Of a stretch of DNA of 64,000 nt, positions 1 through 9,239 are shown piece after piece. Where the stretch lies: the NCBI GenBank assembly GCA_963763855.1, contig CAVXPU010000004.1, positions 1-64,000 on the forward strand. The letters run 5' to 3'. A program made the position numbers and the translations under genes. The DNA is from JAIBCC01 sp963763855. GTDB taxonomy: Bacteria; Acidobacteriota; Blastocatellia; Pyrinomonadales; Pyrinomonadaceae. The notes under the pieces were generated by a model. The model made no database searches and was not told where the DNA came from. It saw nothing but the letters and a program-made list of their open reading frames with translations. Every line of letters starts with the position of its first letter. Within the stretch, counting starts at the first letter, position 1.

Positions 1-1862
1 TTTCCCAAACTCGACTTATAAACAACGACTTCCAGACACCGACAATCTCCGTTTTGATTTTGTAATGTAACCGTTCTTTTCCCACCAACTGTAAAAGATT
101 TATTTGAGTTTGGCTCAACAATCCAATTACCGTCTGTCGATAACGGAACATTGAAAACAGGACTTTGTATCTGATTAAACCCTCGTTTTCCGCTAACTTT
201 AGCCTCAAGCGGAGTATTTGTTTTGGGAATTGCACTTAATTCCTCTTTGCTGAGAATTAATTCCCAACCGCCAAATCCAATATTTTTTCTTAGTGGAAAA
301 TCTTTTTTATACGTGTCACCGGACGAGATAGTTAATTTAAATTCTTTGGTAAAATTATCAGTCATCCAATCATTAACAACATCGGTAGTGCGAATAATAT
401 TTTGCCCTGCGTGCAAGCAGGAATCTGCCAGAACGGGCATTGGCATTTTAATCAAATCGGGGTCGGCATCAGCTTGCCATTTATGAAAGACCATCGGATA
501 AGCCGTAACAAAACTTCTGTCATTCGGAGGATTTTCGGCAAAAAGTGAAATTTTTGCAGAGTTTGATGGACCATTTTGAGCTGTATTATTTTGCCCACCG
601 TTATATTGCAAATAAGGAGTTGTTGGAGTTTCATTGGCAGAAACAACCGTTGGAATGATTTTTAAAGGTGCACGATTAGTAATCTTGATAATAAAATCGA
701 GTGCGGCCGCAGCTATATTGATCCAAAAGGCAATCTGTGGATATTTTTGAGCCAATTGTGCGGCGGCAAAAATTCCGCCTTGTTGGAGCATTCGAGAAAC
801 GCTGATGTCAAAATCTTCAATCGTGACGGTTTTCGCGATGCATTGGACTTTACCGACTAGGTCATTCCCAGAACCGGATTGATAGCTGTTATAGCCATTG
901 TAAGAATTATTGTAGCCATTGTTATATTGGTTATTGTTGTAGCCATTGTTGTATTGATTATTATTGTAGTTTCCATATGGATTGTATTGATTTCCAGTCC
1001 AACAATTCGGTAGTTGAATATTGAAACTTCGGGCGATTCGTTCAATAGACTGTTCAGCCAAAAAACTATTGTTATAACCAAAATTTGCGGTGTTAGTGCC
1101 GGAGATGCCTCCGTAATTGTAATTATAGTTACTGTAAAGACCTCGGTAATAATTGCGATTGACAACGTCTTGCAACTCGTTCAAAAACATTCCTATTTTG
1201 GAATACGCATCAGCAATTTCAATAGTTTTTTCTCCGATTTTTTGAATAACGTCCTGATTTTTATTGATTAAATTTAATATTTTTGAACGATATTCAGGCT
1301 TCGGATAAAGAAAGAAAATCGGTTGACAATCATACGGAACAACAAAACTATACTCCTTATACCAACCCTTTTTTCTGAAATTGATTTCCTCTGAAACCGT
1401 TTGTTTGGAATCACTACTGCGTCCAGGGTTAATGAAGGCAACAATAAATGTCCAATCAAAATTGCTTTGGTCAGGCTTGAGACTATTGACTGGCTCTTCT
1501 AAAAGCCGGACTTTAAGAACATCCCCTTTTTCAAGACGCGGAACTTGAGTAATCGAAAGCGGAGGTTTCCCCTCTTTGACAACATTTATCTCCATTCGGG
1601 CAATTTCTTGCTTGAAAACTGACGAATTCGCAAAATAGTTGTTATTCTGTTGGTTTACGGCAAAATTATTTTGATTAATTACGCTTGGTTGTCCAAACGC
1701 AATTATTCCCAAAGAAAGAACTACAAAACCAGAAATAAAATAATTGAAAAGACAAGACGACAGGTTTAGCCTCGTCTTTCTAAATGAAATCAATACAGTA
1801 AAGAAATCATTTATTTCTAAGCCTAAAAGAGAAATCGTGTTTCTGATAATACCTTTATTCAT
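1..1862 (-). CDS. Exported Asn/Tyr-rich protein of unknown function, cut by the window edge
   Basis: Reading the minus strand from the ATG at 1862 gives an open frame of about 620 codons that runs off the left edge with no stop, so the C-terminus is missing. An AGGAG ribosome site lies about 6 nt upstream. A hydrophobic stretch around residues 45-65 ending in IAFGQ looks like a signal peptide or anchor preceded by an unusually long N-region; a later start is possible. Around residues 290-330 there is a low-complexity segment built on repeats of NQYNNGYNN. The C-terminal half has no motif I recognise. No function can be assigned. Confidence 0.7.
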   Translation of the reverse strand, partial: MNKGIIRNTISLLGLEINDFFTVLISFRKTRLNLSSCLFNYFISGFVVLSLGIIAFGQPSVINQNNFAVNQQNNNYFANSSVFKQEIARMEINVVKEGKPPLSITQVPRLEKGDVLKVRLLEEPVNSLKPDQSNFDWTFIVAFINPGRSSDSKQTVSEEINFRKKGWYKEYSFVVPYDCQPIFFLYPKPEYRSKILNLINKNQDVIQKIGEKTIEIADAYSKIGMFLNELQDVVNRNYYRGLYSNYNYNYGGISGTNTANFGYNNSFLAEQSIERIARSFNIQLPNCWTGNQYNPYGNYNNNQYNNGYNNNQYNNGYNNSYNGYNSYQSGSGNDLVGKVQCIAKTVTIEDFDISVSRMLQQGGIFAAAQLAQKYPQIAFWINIAAAALDFIIKITNRAPLKIIPTVVSANETPTTPYLQYNGGQNNTAQNGPSNSAKISLFAENPPNDRSFVTAYPMVFHKWQADADPDLIKMPMPVLADSCLHAGQNIIRTTDVVNDWMTDNFTKEFKLTISSGDTYKKDFPLRKNIGFGGWELILSKEELSAIPKTNTPLEAKVSGKRGFNQIQSPVFNVPLSTDGNWIVEPNSNKSFTVGGKRTVTLQNQNGDCRCLEVVVYKSSLG

Positions 1863-2012
1863 TGCTGTCTCCTAAATCCTTACTACGACACATGCTATAA
1901 CAAATCCGAGTTTCTTAAATATTATCAATAAATATCCAAAACGTAATCAAAATTTGACCTGGCGGACACACTGTTTTCAAACGAATCGTAATTTATCCGC
2001 TAAATATCCTAT

Positions 2013-5000
2013 TCAAATTCGCCGACGAGACTGCCCATTGCCAAAACTCCACAAAACAAACGATGGAACTCCAACCTCGCGGATTATTATATCGCCTTGA
2101 CCTCCATAATTGTTACGCCAACTGCCTTGAGTAGTTAAATCGAAAGAAACAAACGAAACAGTTGAAATAGAAACCGGAGTCAGATTCAAAGTCGGTATAG
2201 GAATGAGGTTTGGCGAAATCGCTCGCGTAGGACCAATTCTTAATGTAGCCGACTGCGAACCACCAACAATAACTTGACTGCTTGCCGCTAAATTATATGA
2301 GTTGTCTGTAAAATATCTGAATTCATATGTTCCCGGACTACTCGGCATCTGGAAACTATTTGAGCCGCTTGTTCCTGGTGTCACATATTGCCAGGCAAAT
2401 AAAGAATTGTTTGGTGCTCCAACCTGATAGACTCCAATCCAATCTGTTCCCGGGCGACTGCTTGAAGCCGTCCAATTGGCTGATGCAGCTCCATTTGGTG
2501 CAACACTCGTCGGAAATGACGAGAGCGTAATAGTCGCTGCCTGAGCGGCAACCGTAACTTGACTGCTAGCCGCCATATTGAACGAATTCTCGGTAAAATA
2601 TCTGAATTCATAAGTTCCAGGACTACTTGGCATCTGGAAATTACTTGAGCCGCTTATTCCTGGTGTCACATATTGCCAAGCAAACAAAGAATTGTTTGGT
2701 GCACCAACCTGATAAAGTCCAATCCAATCGTTTCCCGGGCGACTACTTGAAGCCGTCCAATTGGCTGTTGCGGCTCCATTTGGAGCAACACTCGTCGGAG
2801 ATGAAGAAAGCGTAACAGTCGCCGCCTGAGGAGCAACCGTAACTTGACTGCTTGCCGCTAAATTATACGAGTTGTTGGTAAAATATCTGAACTCATAAGT
2901 TCCAGGACTACTTGGCATCTGGAAACTATTTGAGCCGCTTGTTCCTGCCGTCACATATTGCCACGCAAACAAAGAACTATTTGGTGCACCAACCTGATAA
3001 ACTCCAATCCAATCTGTTCCCGGACGACTGCCCTGTGCAATCCAATTGGCTGTTGCAACTCCATTTGGTGCGACACTCGTCGGAGATGAAAAAACAGTAA
3101 TAGTCGCTGCCTGAGCAGCAACCGTCACTTGACTACTTGCCGCTAAAATAAATGAATTATCGGTAAAATATCTAAATTCATAAGTCCCAGGACTACTTGG
3201 CATTTGGAAACTGTTCAAACCGCTTGTTCCTGCGGTCACATATTGCCAGGCAAACAAAGAACTGTTTGCAGCTCCCACTTGATAAACTCCAATCCAATCA
3301 GTTCCTGGACGACTGCTCTGTGCCGTCCAATTGGCTGTTGCAACTCCATTTGGTGCAACAGTACTTGGAGATGCCGAAAGTGTAATTCCCGATGACAAAG
3401 TAACTACAGATACATTCGACCATGTCGATACTGTTCCAACGGCACTAACTGCTTGAACCTCAAACGAGTAGAATGTAGATGGTAGTAGCCCTGTAGCCGA
3501 ATAATTGGTTGATGTGATTCCAGTGATTGGCTGTCCTCCGACTATTCGTAAATTGTAGCTTGCGATGTTTTGACCTGCGGGAGCCACCCAAGAAAGGTTT
3601 ATCTGGTTGGTTGAAACAGCATTTGCCTGAAAGTTTGTTGGTTGAGTGGGTAAGGTTGCCGCATTTGTCGTTGAAAAACTGGATGTTGCTCCTGTACCGC
3701 TGACTGCCTGTACCTCAACAGTGTATGCGGTCGCAGGAGAAAGTCCCTCAGGAATATATGAAATACGCGAACTATTGGGATTATTAATTATATTGATCAA
3801 AGTTCCACCATTCATCCGCAAATTATAACTGACAATGCTTTGGTTGGGAGGACTGGTATCCCACGAAATGTTCATACCATCAGTTCTTGCACTATGAGCG
3901 ACCAAACCAGTTGGTGCTGTTGGCGGAACTGGAGCATTGAATGTTACCGACCAATTATCAATCCTTCCTCTATCACCTAAGTTCTCGTCTTTGACATATA
4001 ATTTCCAAGTTCCATTGGAATTCGTTCCTCCAAAGGTTGCCCCTAAATTCGTCGTGAAGTTTGGTCCGGGATTGTTATAGTTTGTTCCCGGTCCCGGCGT
4101 AGGAAAATTGATTAAATCGTATGCGGTTGGTCTATAGTGTTGACTTCCTACAATCGCGGAATTCTCCAACATTGGCAACCCGTCATCTCTGAAGGTATAG
4201 CTGATGTTATTAGCATCCTCATTTAATCCCACACCACTTTGCAGTAGAATTTTTGCCCCGGTCGGTCCTTCAAGGAGAAAAGATACTTCGCCCGTTGCTG
4301 TATGGCTGAATCCGTTAATATTGACTATTACGCTGCCACCAACATTTCCAATAAATGTTGGTCCTCCGGAAACAATATATTCAGCCGGATAAGGAGTTCC
4401 CGTCCCTTGCTCAGGAATGCGAACCGCTGGAGCAGGTCCTGGTATTGGCGGGAGTGGAGCGGTATTATTGAAAACCACATCAGCAAAGGCTAATCGGTTT
4501 GGCGAACCAACTCCAGGGTTGTTAACTATCCCATTGGTGGCTGAATTAATGACCGAATTCTGTACCTGCGAAGGTGTCGCATTTGGATTACCTTGCAGAA
4601 ATCTTGCAACGATTCCCGAAACATGGGGAGCAGCCATTGAAGTCCCAGAAATAGTAGCGGCAGCCGTATCGCTTGTGAACCACGCTGAGCTAATTGACGA
4701 ACCCGGAGCAAATACGTCCACGCATACGCCATAATTGGAAAATGATGAGCGTGAATCTGTGGTTGGACTAGACGAGCCGACCGTGATTGCTTCTGGAGTG
4801 CTGGCGGGAGATTTATCGCAGGCATCATTGTTTTCATTGCCGGCGGATACTACATATGTAAGTCCTGTTTGTGCGATAGAATTGGCGATGGCAGTATTAT
4901 TTGACGATGAATATCCGCCGCCCAAACTCATATTTACTACCCCTGGTGCGTTAGGCACACGATTGGCTGTTATCCAATCAACTGCAGCGAGCGAACCGGA

Positions 5001-5687
5001 GCCAGTGCTCTTACCTTCGCAATTAAAAATTCTTAGCGGGTGCAGAGTAACATTTTTCGCGACACCGTAAGTCGTACCCCCAAGTATTCCGGCAACGTGA
5101 GTTCCGTGTCCATCACAATCATTTGTGCCTTGTCCATCGTTAACAAAATCCTGCCCATTTCCAATTCGTCCCGTAAATTCAGTATGGGTAGCCCTAATAC
5201 CCGAATCGATGACGTAAGCGTGAACTCCAGCTCCCGTGCTCGTATAATTATAAATTGAATTCAGCGGCAAATTTCGCTGATCAATGCGATCAAGCCCGGT
5301 TGGTGCACTGTTTTGAGTTTGGTCCTTATAAATAACATAGTCTTCTTCAACAAAATCAACTCTTGGATCTTGGCTCAATCTAATCGCCTGCTCACGTGAC
5401 ATTTCAACCGAATAACCCCGAATCGCACGGCTATATAATCGTTCGATTCTCCCACCATATTGCAAAGCCAACTCGCTACTCGATTTTCTAACTTTTTCAT
5501 CCTTCACATTGGGCGGAAAAAAATCCTGAGACGAAACATCCTTGCTCAAAACAACGATATAACGATTGGGAATCGCGTTTCTCGATTGCTTAAACTTATC
5601 GTTAGTTTGGGAGTAAGCTGCTGAAGCGAAAAGAATTTGGAGGGCAAATAATGCAAAAACGTGGAAAAGCAGGTTATTTTTTTTCAT
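2013..5687 (-). CDS. Secreted subtilisin-like (S8) serine protease with P-domain, FN3 domains and four C-terminal repeats
   Basis: This 1224-aa protein starts with a clear signal peptide (MKKNNLLFHVFALFALQ, cleavage near AYSQ). Next is an inhibitor I9-type propeptide (about residues 40-120). The catalytic domain carries the Asp box YVIDSGI (about 160), the His box DGHGTHVAG (about 197) and the Ser box GTSMAAPHVSG (about 350). A proprotein-convertase P-like beta domain follows (about 430-590), then two fibronectin III modules (about 590-760). Four 95-aa repeats with the core DWIGVYQVGAPN and SSPGTYEFRYF occupy about 760-1140. The protein is probably secreted and degrades extracellular protein, with the repeats acting in adhesion or substrate binding. 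It stands alone as a transcription unit. The family is certain; the substrate is unknown. Confidence 0.93.
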   Translation of the reverse strand: MKKNNLLFHVFALFALQILFASAAYSQTNDKFKQSRNAIPNRYIVVLSKDVSSQDFFPPNVKDEKVRKSSSELALQYGGRIERLYSRAIRGYSVEMSREQAIRLSQDPRVDFVEEDYVIYKDQTQNSAPTGLDRIDQRNLPLNSIYNYTSTGAGVHAYVIDSGIRATHTEFTGRIGNGQDFVNDGQGTNDCDGHGTHVAGILGGTTYGVAKNVTLHPLRIFNCEGKSTGSGSLAAVDWITANRVPNAPGVVNMSLGGGYSSSNNTAIANSIAQTGLTYVVSAGNENNDACDKSPASTPEAITVGSSSPTTDSRSSFSNYGVCVDVFAPGSSISSAWFTSDTAAATISGTSMAAPHVSGIVARFLQGNPNATPSQVQNSVINSATNGIVNNPGVGSPNRLAFADVVFNNTAPLPPIPGPAPAVRIPEQGTGTPYPAEYIVSGGPTFIGNVGGSVIVNINGFSHTATGEVSFLLEGPTGAKILLQSGVGLNEDANNISYTFRDDGLPMLENSAIVGSQHYRPTAYDLINFPTPGPGTNYNNPGPNFTTNLGATFGGTNSNGTWKLYVKDENLGDRGRIDNWSVTFNAPVPPTAPTGLVAHSARTDGMNISWDTSPPNQSIVSYNLRMNGGTLINIINNPNSSRISYIPEGLSPATAYTVEVQAVSGTGATSSFSTTNAATLPTQPTNFQANAVSTNQINLSWVAPAGQNIASYNLRIVGGQPITGITSTNYSATGLLPSTFYSFEVQAVSAVGTVSTWSNVSVVTLSSGITLSASPSTVAPNGVATANWTAQSSRPGTDWIGVYQVGAANSSLFAWQYVTAGTSGLNSFQMPSSPGTYEFRYFTDNSFILAASSQVTVAAQAATITVFSSPTSVAPNGVATANWIAQGSRPGTDWIGVYQVGAPNSSLFAWQYVTAGTSGSNSFQMPSSPGTYEFRYFTNNSYNLAASSQVTVAPQAATVTLSSSPTSVAPNGAATANWTASSSRPGNDWIGLYQVGAPNNSLFAWQYVTPGISGSSNFQMPSSPGTYEFRYFTENSFNMAASSQVTVAAQAATITLSSFPTSVAPNGAASANWTASSSRPGTDWIGVYQVGAPNNSLFAWQYVTPGTSGSNSFQMPSSPGTYEFRYFTDNSYNLAASSQVIVGGSQSATLRIGPTRAISPNLIPIPTLNLTPVSISTVSFVSFDLTTQGSWRNNYGGQGDIIIREVGVPSFVLWSFGNGQSRRRI
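2266..3405 (-). repeat. Four tandem 285-bp coding repeats in the S8 protease gene
   Basis: Four units occur with an exact 285-bp period: the landmark AACTTGACTG recurs at 2271 and 2556, and near-identically at 2841 and 3126. Each unit codes one 95-aa domain. High nucleotide identity between units suggests recent duplication or gene conversion. Confidence 0.93.
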
Positions 5688-6136
5688 GTCCGTAAATTGA
5701 GATTCATACTTGATTGCAAAATAGTGTCTTTTGGTATTTCACTACCTGCCCCTCAAGCGGCAAAAAACTTAATGGAAAAAGCACAGCAAAAATCGAATTT
5801 CCCAACACGTCCGATGATTGAAAAGCCATAATTCAATAAGCTTTACCAATCTTGTAAGAAACATCAAGTCCATGAATCATGGAAAGAATTGAAGAAATTA
5901 TAGTTCAGATTAAAAGGTCTGTAAACAAATATTTCAAGCGTAATCTGCTTAAAACAAATTGTATGACCAGACTTCAACTTATTTATAGGTCTTTATCTCA
6001 AAGTTCTGGATTTTGTGTCTTTTTGGACATATATTAAAAGCAGATAAATAATCTGCAAAGTTTGAAAAAAATCTAGCTTTTACAATCAGGGTTCGTGTAT
6101 ATTGTTGGCTAAGTAAAGTCGTTTTAAAATACATTT
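5688..6136. other. 449-bp intergenic region upstream of the clpC-like gene
   Basis: This gap lies between two divergently transcribed genes and must hold both promoters. A 15-bp palindrome (TCCATGA, one base, TCATGGA) sits at 5869-5883. A 53-codon plus-strand frame from 5879 to about 6040 has no ribosome site and resembles nothing I know. I see no convincing -35/-10 pair and no CIRCE-type heat-shock operator. Confidence 0.5.
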
Positions 6137-8521
6137 ATGTTTGAGAGATATACGGAAAAAGCTCGGCGGGTGATATTTTTTGCCCGCTATGAAGCACTTC
6201 AATACGGTTCGCTTGTGATTTCCCCCGAACACATTCTTTTGGGATTGATGCGTGAAGATAAAACTATGTCTGCACGATTTTTCCCTTTTCGTACGAATTT
6301 AACGGTGGATGCGATTCGCAGGGAAGTGGAAAGCCGGATTGTTTTGCGTGATAAAATGCCGCAATCTGCCGAACTTCATCTCGCTCCCGAAACGAAAAAA
6401 ATTCTCGCACTCGCTCGTGAAGAAAGCGAACGCTTACGAAGCCGAAGTATTGGAACTGAACATCTTTTGCTCGGTTTGATGCGTGAAGAAAGATCAATAG
6501 CGGCGGAAATCTTGTCCGAACAAGGGCTTCGCGTTCAGTCGGTTCGCGAAGAAATTTCAAGGCAAGTTGGTTTGCCGACATTCTTTAATGGTGAATCTGC
6601 AAAGAAAGAAACCCCGCATTTACAAGAGTTTACGCGAGATTTAACAAACGACGCCGCCAATGGAAAACTTGATCCATTAGTTGGACGCGAAACAGAAGTT
6701 GAAAGAATTGTCGAGATTTTATGCCGAAGGACAAAGAATAATCCTGTCTTAATTGGCGAGCCTGGAGTTGGCAAAACGGCTATTATTGAAGGTTTAGCCC
6801 AAAGGATTATTGACGGAAAAGTTCCTACGTTTCTAGAAAATAAGCGGATTCTGTCGCTCGATTTATCTTTGATCGTTGCCGGAACAAAATATCGCGGACA
6901 ATTTGAAGAGCGTCTCAAGCAAATAATGAAAGAATTGGTGGAACACGACCAATACATTATTTTTATTGATGAATTGCATACTTTGGTCGGAGCGGGTTCG
7001 GCAGAAGGTTCGCTTGATGCGGCGAATATTCTGAAGCCCGCACTTTCGCGTGGCGAATTTCAATGCATTGGAGCAACTACTCCAAACGAATTTCGCAAAT
7101 CAATCGAAAAAGACCGTTCGCTGGAAAGGCGTTTTCAGTCTGTAAAAGTCGTGCCGCCAAATGAAGAAGAAGCTTTGAAAATTGTCGAAGGACTTTCAGA
7201 GCGTTACGAAGCTTTTCACCAGATTCGTTATTCAAAAGAAGCCCTCGAAGCCGCCGTTTATCAGACAAATCGTTATATTACAGACAGATTTTTGCCCGAT
7301 AAAGCGATCGATGTTTTGGATGAAGCGGGGGCGAGAGCCAAACTTCGTTTTCAAAACGACGCTGAGCCTTCTTGGAAGGAAACCATCAATAATTGGAAGC
7401 GGGCAACGATTGATGAAGAGAAATTACTTTCTTTTGAATTGAAAAATTTGGACGAAACTTTCTTTACAGTTGAAGTTAGCAAAGAAGATGTTGAAGAAGT
7501 AATTTCTCGTTGGACAGGCATTCCGATTCAGTCGATTAAACAAGAAGAAGCTCACAAATTGTTAAAGATTGAGAGTGAATTACATCAGAGTATTATTTCA
7601 CAACGACCAGCCATTTCAGCACTCGCCAGAGCAATCAGGCGTTCGCGAGCAGGATTGAAAAGTCCATCGCGACCGGTTGGTTCATTTTTATTTTTGGGTC
7701 CAACGGGCGTTGGCAAAACCGAAGTTGCACGAAGTCTTGCGGAGTTTTTGTTCGGCTCTGAAAAGGCATTAATTCGCTTTGATATGTCCGAATTCATGGA
7801 AAAGTACACCGTTTCAAAGTTTATCGGGTCCCCTCCCGGATACGTTGGACACGAAGAGGGCGGACAATTGACCGAAAAATTACGCCGATCACCATATTCA
7901 ATCGTGCTTTTTGATGAAGTTGAAAAGGCTCATCCGGATTTATTTAACGTACTTTTGCAGGTTTTTGAAGACGGAGTTTTGACCGATTCGAATGGAATCA
8001 CGATTGATTGCAAACACGCGATTTTTATTATGACTTCCAATATCGGTGCGAGATTTATTCAAAAACGGACGACACTTGGTTTTCAGACGGGTGCAGATTC
8101 TTCCCGCGAAAAGATGGAAGAGCAAGTGCTATCGCAAGTAAAACAAACTTTTTCGCCTGAATTCATCAATCGATTGGACGAAATTATTATTTTCGACGAA
8201 TTGATCGATCAAGATCTAATGCAAATCATTGATTTACAAGTAGATAAGCTAAATCAAATTTTGGAAAAGCGTGCGTTGGAAGTTCGCTTAACGGACGAAT
8301 CAAAACGTTGGTTGATTGTGAAAACGTGTGCGGATAGAAGTTATGGAGCGAGACCGTTGCGTAGGGCTTTGCAAAAATATGTTGAAGATGAACTCTCTGA
8401 AGCGTTGATTCAAGGCGATTTGGCGGGTGAAAGCTTGGTTGAGATTTATTGCGAAGATAATAAACTGAAATATCGTCCGATTCCGATTATTGCTAATGAA
8501 GACGCACTTTTGGTCAGTTGA
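6137..8521 (+). CDS. clpC: ClpC/ClpA-type AAA+ unfoldase, ATPase partner of ClpP
   Basis: A 794-aa Hsp100 protein that uses ATP to unfold proteins and feed them to the ClpP protease in the cytoplasm. Two Clp-N repeats cover about residues 1-145. The first AAA+ domain has Walker A GEPGVGKT at 207-214 and Walker B IIFIDELH. A short middle region follows, then the second AAA+ domain with GPTGVGKT at 521-528 and LFDEVEKAHP. A loop containing TTLGFQTG matches the position of the ClpP-docking loop, so it should work with ClpP rather than as a ClpB disaggregase. It is slightly short for ClpC. No clpP lies in the window. The start has no strong ribosome site, but the Clp-N domain begins right at this Met. 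Confidence 0.92.
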   Translation: MFERYTEKARRVIFFARYEALQYGSLVISPEHILLGLMREDKTMSARFFPFRTNLTVDAIRREVESRIVLRDKMPQSAELHLAPETKKILALAREESERLRSRSIGTEHLLLGLMREERSIAAEILSEQGLRVQSVREEISRQVGLPTFFNGESAKKETPHLQEFTRDLTNDAANGKLDPLVGRETEVERIVEILCRRTKNNPVLIGEPGVGKTAIIEGLAQRIIDGKVPTFLENKRILSLDLSLIVAGTKYRGQFEERLKQIMKELVEHDQYIIFIDELHTLVGAGSAEGSLDAANILKPALSRGEFQCIGATTPNEFRKSIEKDRSLERRFQSVKVVPPNEEEALKIVEGLSERYEAFHQIRYSKEALEAAVYQTNRYITDRFLPDKAIDVLDEAGARAKLRFQNDAEPSWKETINNWKRATIDEEKLLSFELKNLDETFFTVEVSKEDVEEVISRWTGIPIQSIKQEEAHKLLKIESELHQSIISQRPAISALARAIRRSRAGLKSPSRPVGSFLFLGPTGVGKTEVARSLAEFLFGSEKALIRFDMSEFMEKYTVSKFIGSPPGYVGHEEGGQLTEKLRRSPYSIVLFDEVEKAHPDLFNVLLQVFEDGVLTDSNGITIDCKHAIFIMTSNIGARFIQKRTTLGFQTGADSSREKMEEQVLSQVKQTFSPEFINRLDEIIIFDELIDQDLMQIIDLQVDKLNQILEKRALEVRLTDESKRWLIVKTCADRSYGARPLRRALQKYVEDELSEALIQGDLAGESLVEIYCEDNKLKYRPIPIIANEDALLVS

Positions 8522-8565
8522 TTTTCAATCGAACTCGAACATCAATTCCAAACATTTTCCACGCA

Positions 8566-9237
8566 CTAAGCGAAATCTCTCGTTGGTTGATTTCTTAAAA
8601 CCAACCACGAACCAATTGCGAAAGATAGTTGCGAAATAGTAGTAATTATTTGCTTAATCCATTGCATCGTAACGGTTTGATCGGCACTTCGGGCGAGTGC
8701 AAAAATTACGAGCAAATTTATTACAAACAAACCGATTGAGAGCCAAAGTTTGTTTTTGTAGGAATGAAACATCAATTGAAAAAGCAGTGCTAAATTAGCA
8801 AGTGTCGTTGCTCCAAGCAGGACGAAAAACCACGCCCGGCTTTCGGTAAAAAACCCAATATAACCTGCAATCGCCAATAAAATACTAATCAAAATCAATG
8901 GAACTGCCCACAAACTTGTCAAATTTATTTCGGCTGAACGACTTTTCCATAAAGCCCAGGCGACACAGATAAATCCTGATGAAAGAAGCACAAAAAGGCT
9001 GTTATTAAAAAATGGAATGTCGCTTCCGCCTAATGCTTGTATCAACTTCCAACTGGCTTTGAAAAGTCCGCCGCAAGTTACCAAAGCTCCGCCAAAAAAC
9101 GCTAAAACTCCAGCTTGTTTGTTACGATTCGAAATAAAAGTCGCGATAAAAAAAAGACCAATTGCGAAAAACATCACCGGAAGATAGTCCTCAATCGCCA
9201 AACCTAAATTGATATCATCTTTGAAGAAAAGTAGCAT
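8566..9237 (-). CDS. Multi-pass membrane protein (223 aa), paralogue of the protein at 38582-39253
   Basis: About seven hydrophobic helices fill the whole protein. It matches the 38582-39253 protein along its length and both are 223 aa. Shared features are an N-terminal [LI]EDY/F-[IL]PV segment, a K-A-[SV]-W-K-L-I motif, a SLFVL stretch, a GFI-WALW motif and a C-terminal M-[QH]-WI-[KG]-QI. I know of no function. It is the last gene of a minus-strand operon (14193 down to 8566), two bases after the aldehyde dehydrogenase. A conserved paralogue in another operon of the same block suggests a role in substrate handling or electron transfer at the membrane. Confidence 0.8.
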   Translation of the reverse strand: MLLFFKDDINLGLAIEDYLPVMFFAIGLFFIATFISNRNKQAGVLAFFGGALVTCGGLFKASWKLIQALGGSDIPFFNNSLFVLLSSGFICVAWALWKSRSAEINLTSLWAVPLILISILLAIAGYIGFFTESRAWFFVLLGATTLANLALLFQLMFHSYKNKLWLSIGLFVINLLVIFALARSADQTVTMQWIKQIITTISQLSFAIGSWLVLRNQPTRDFA

Positions 9238-9239
9238 AA

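Noticed and set aside
2327..3395. Several 60-67-codon plus-strand frames with similar peptides
   Set aside because: They are antisense shadows of the 285-bp repeats in the S8 protease and repeat with the same period.
2266..3405. Periodic repeats as a possible CRISPR array
   Set aside because: Units are 285 bp, contiguous and coding; there are no short repeats with unique spacers anywhere in the window.
5879..6040. 53-codon frame upstream of clpC
   Set aside because: No ribosome site, ordinary intergenic composition and no recognisable protein features.
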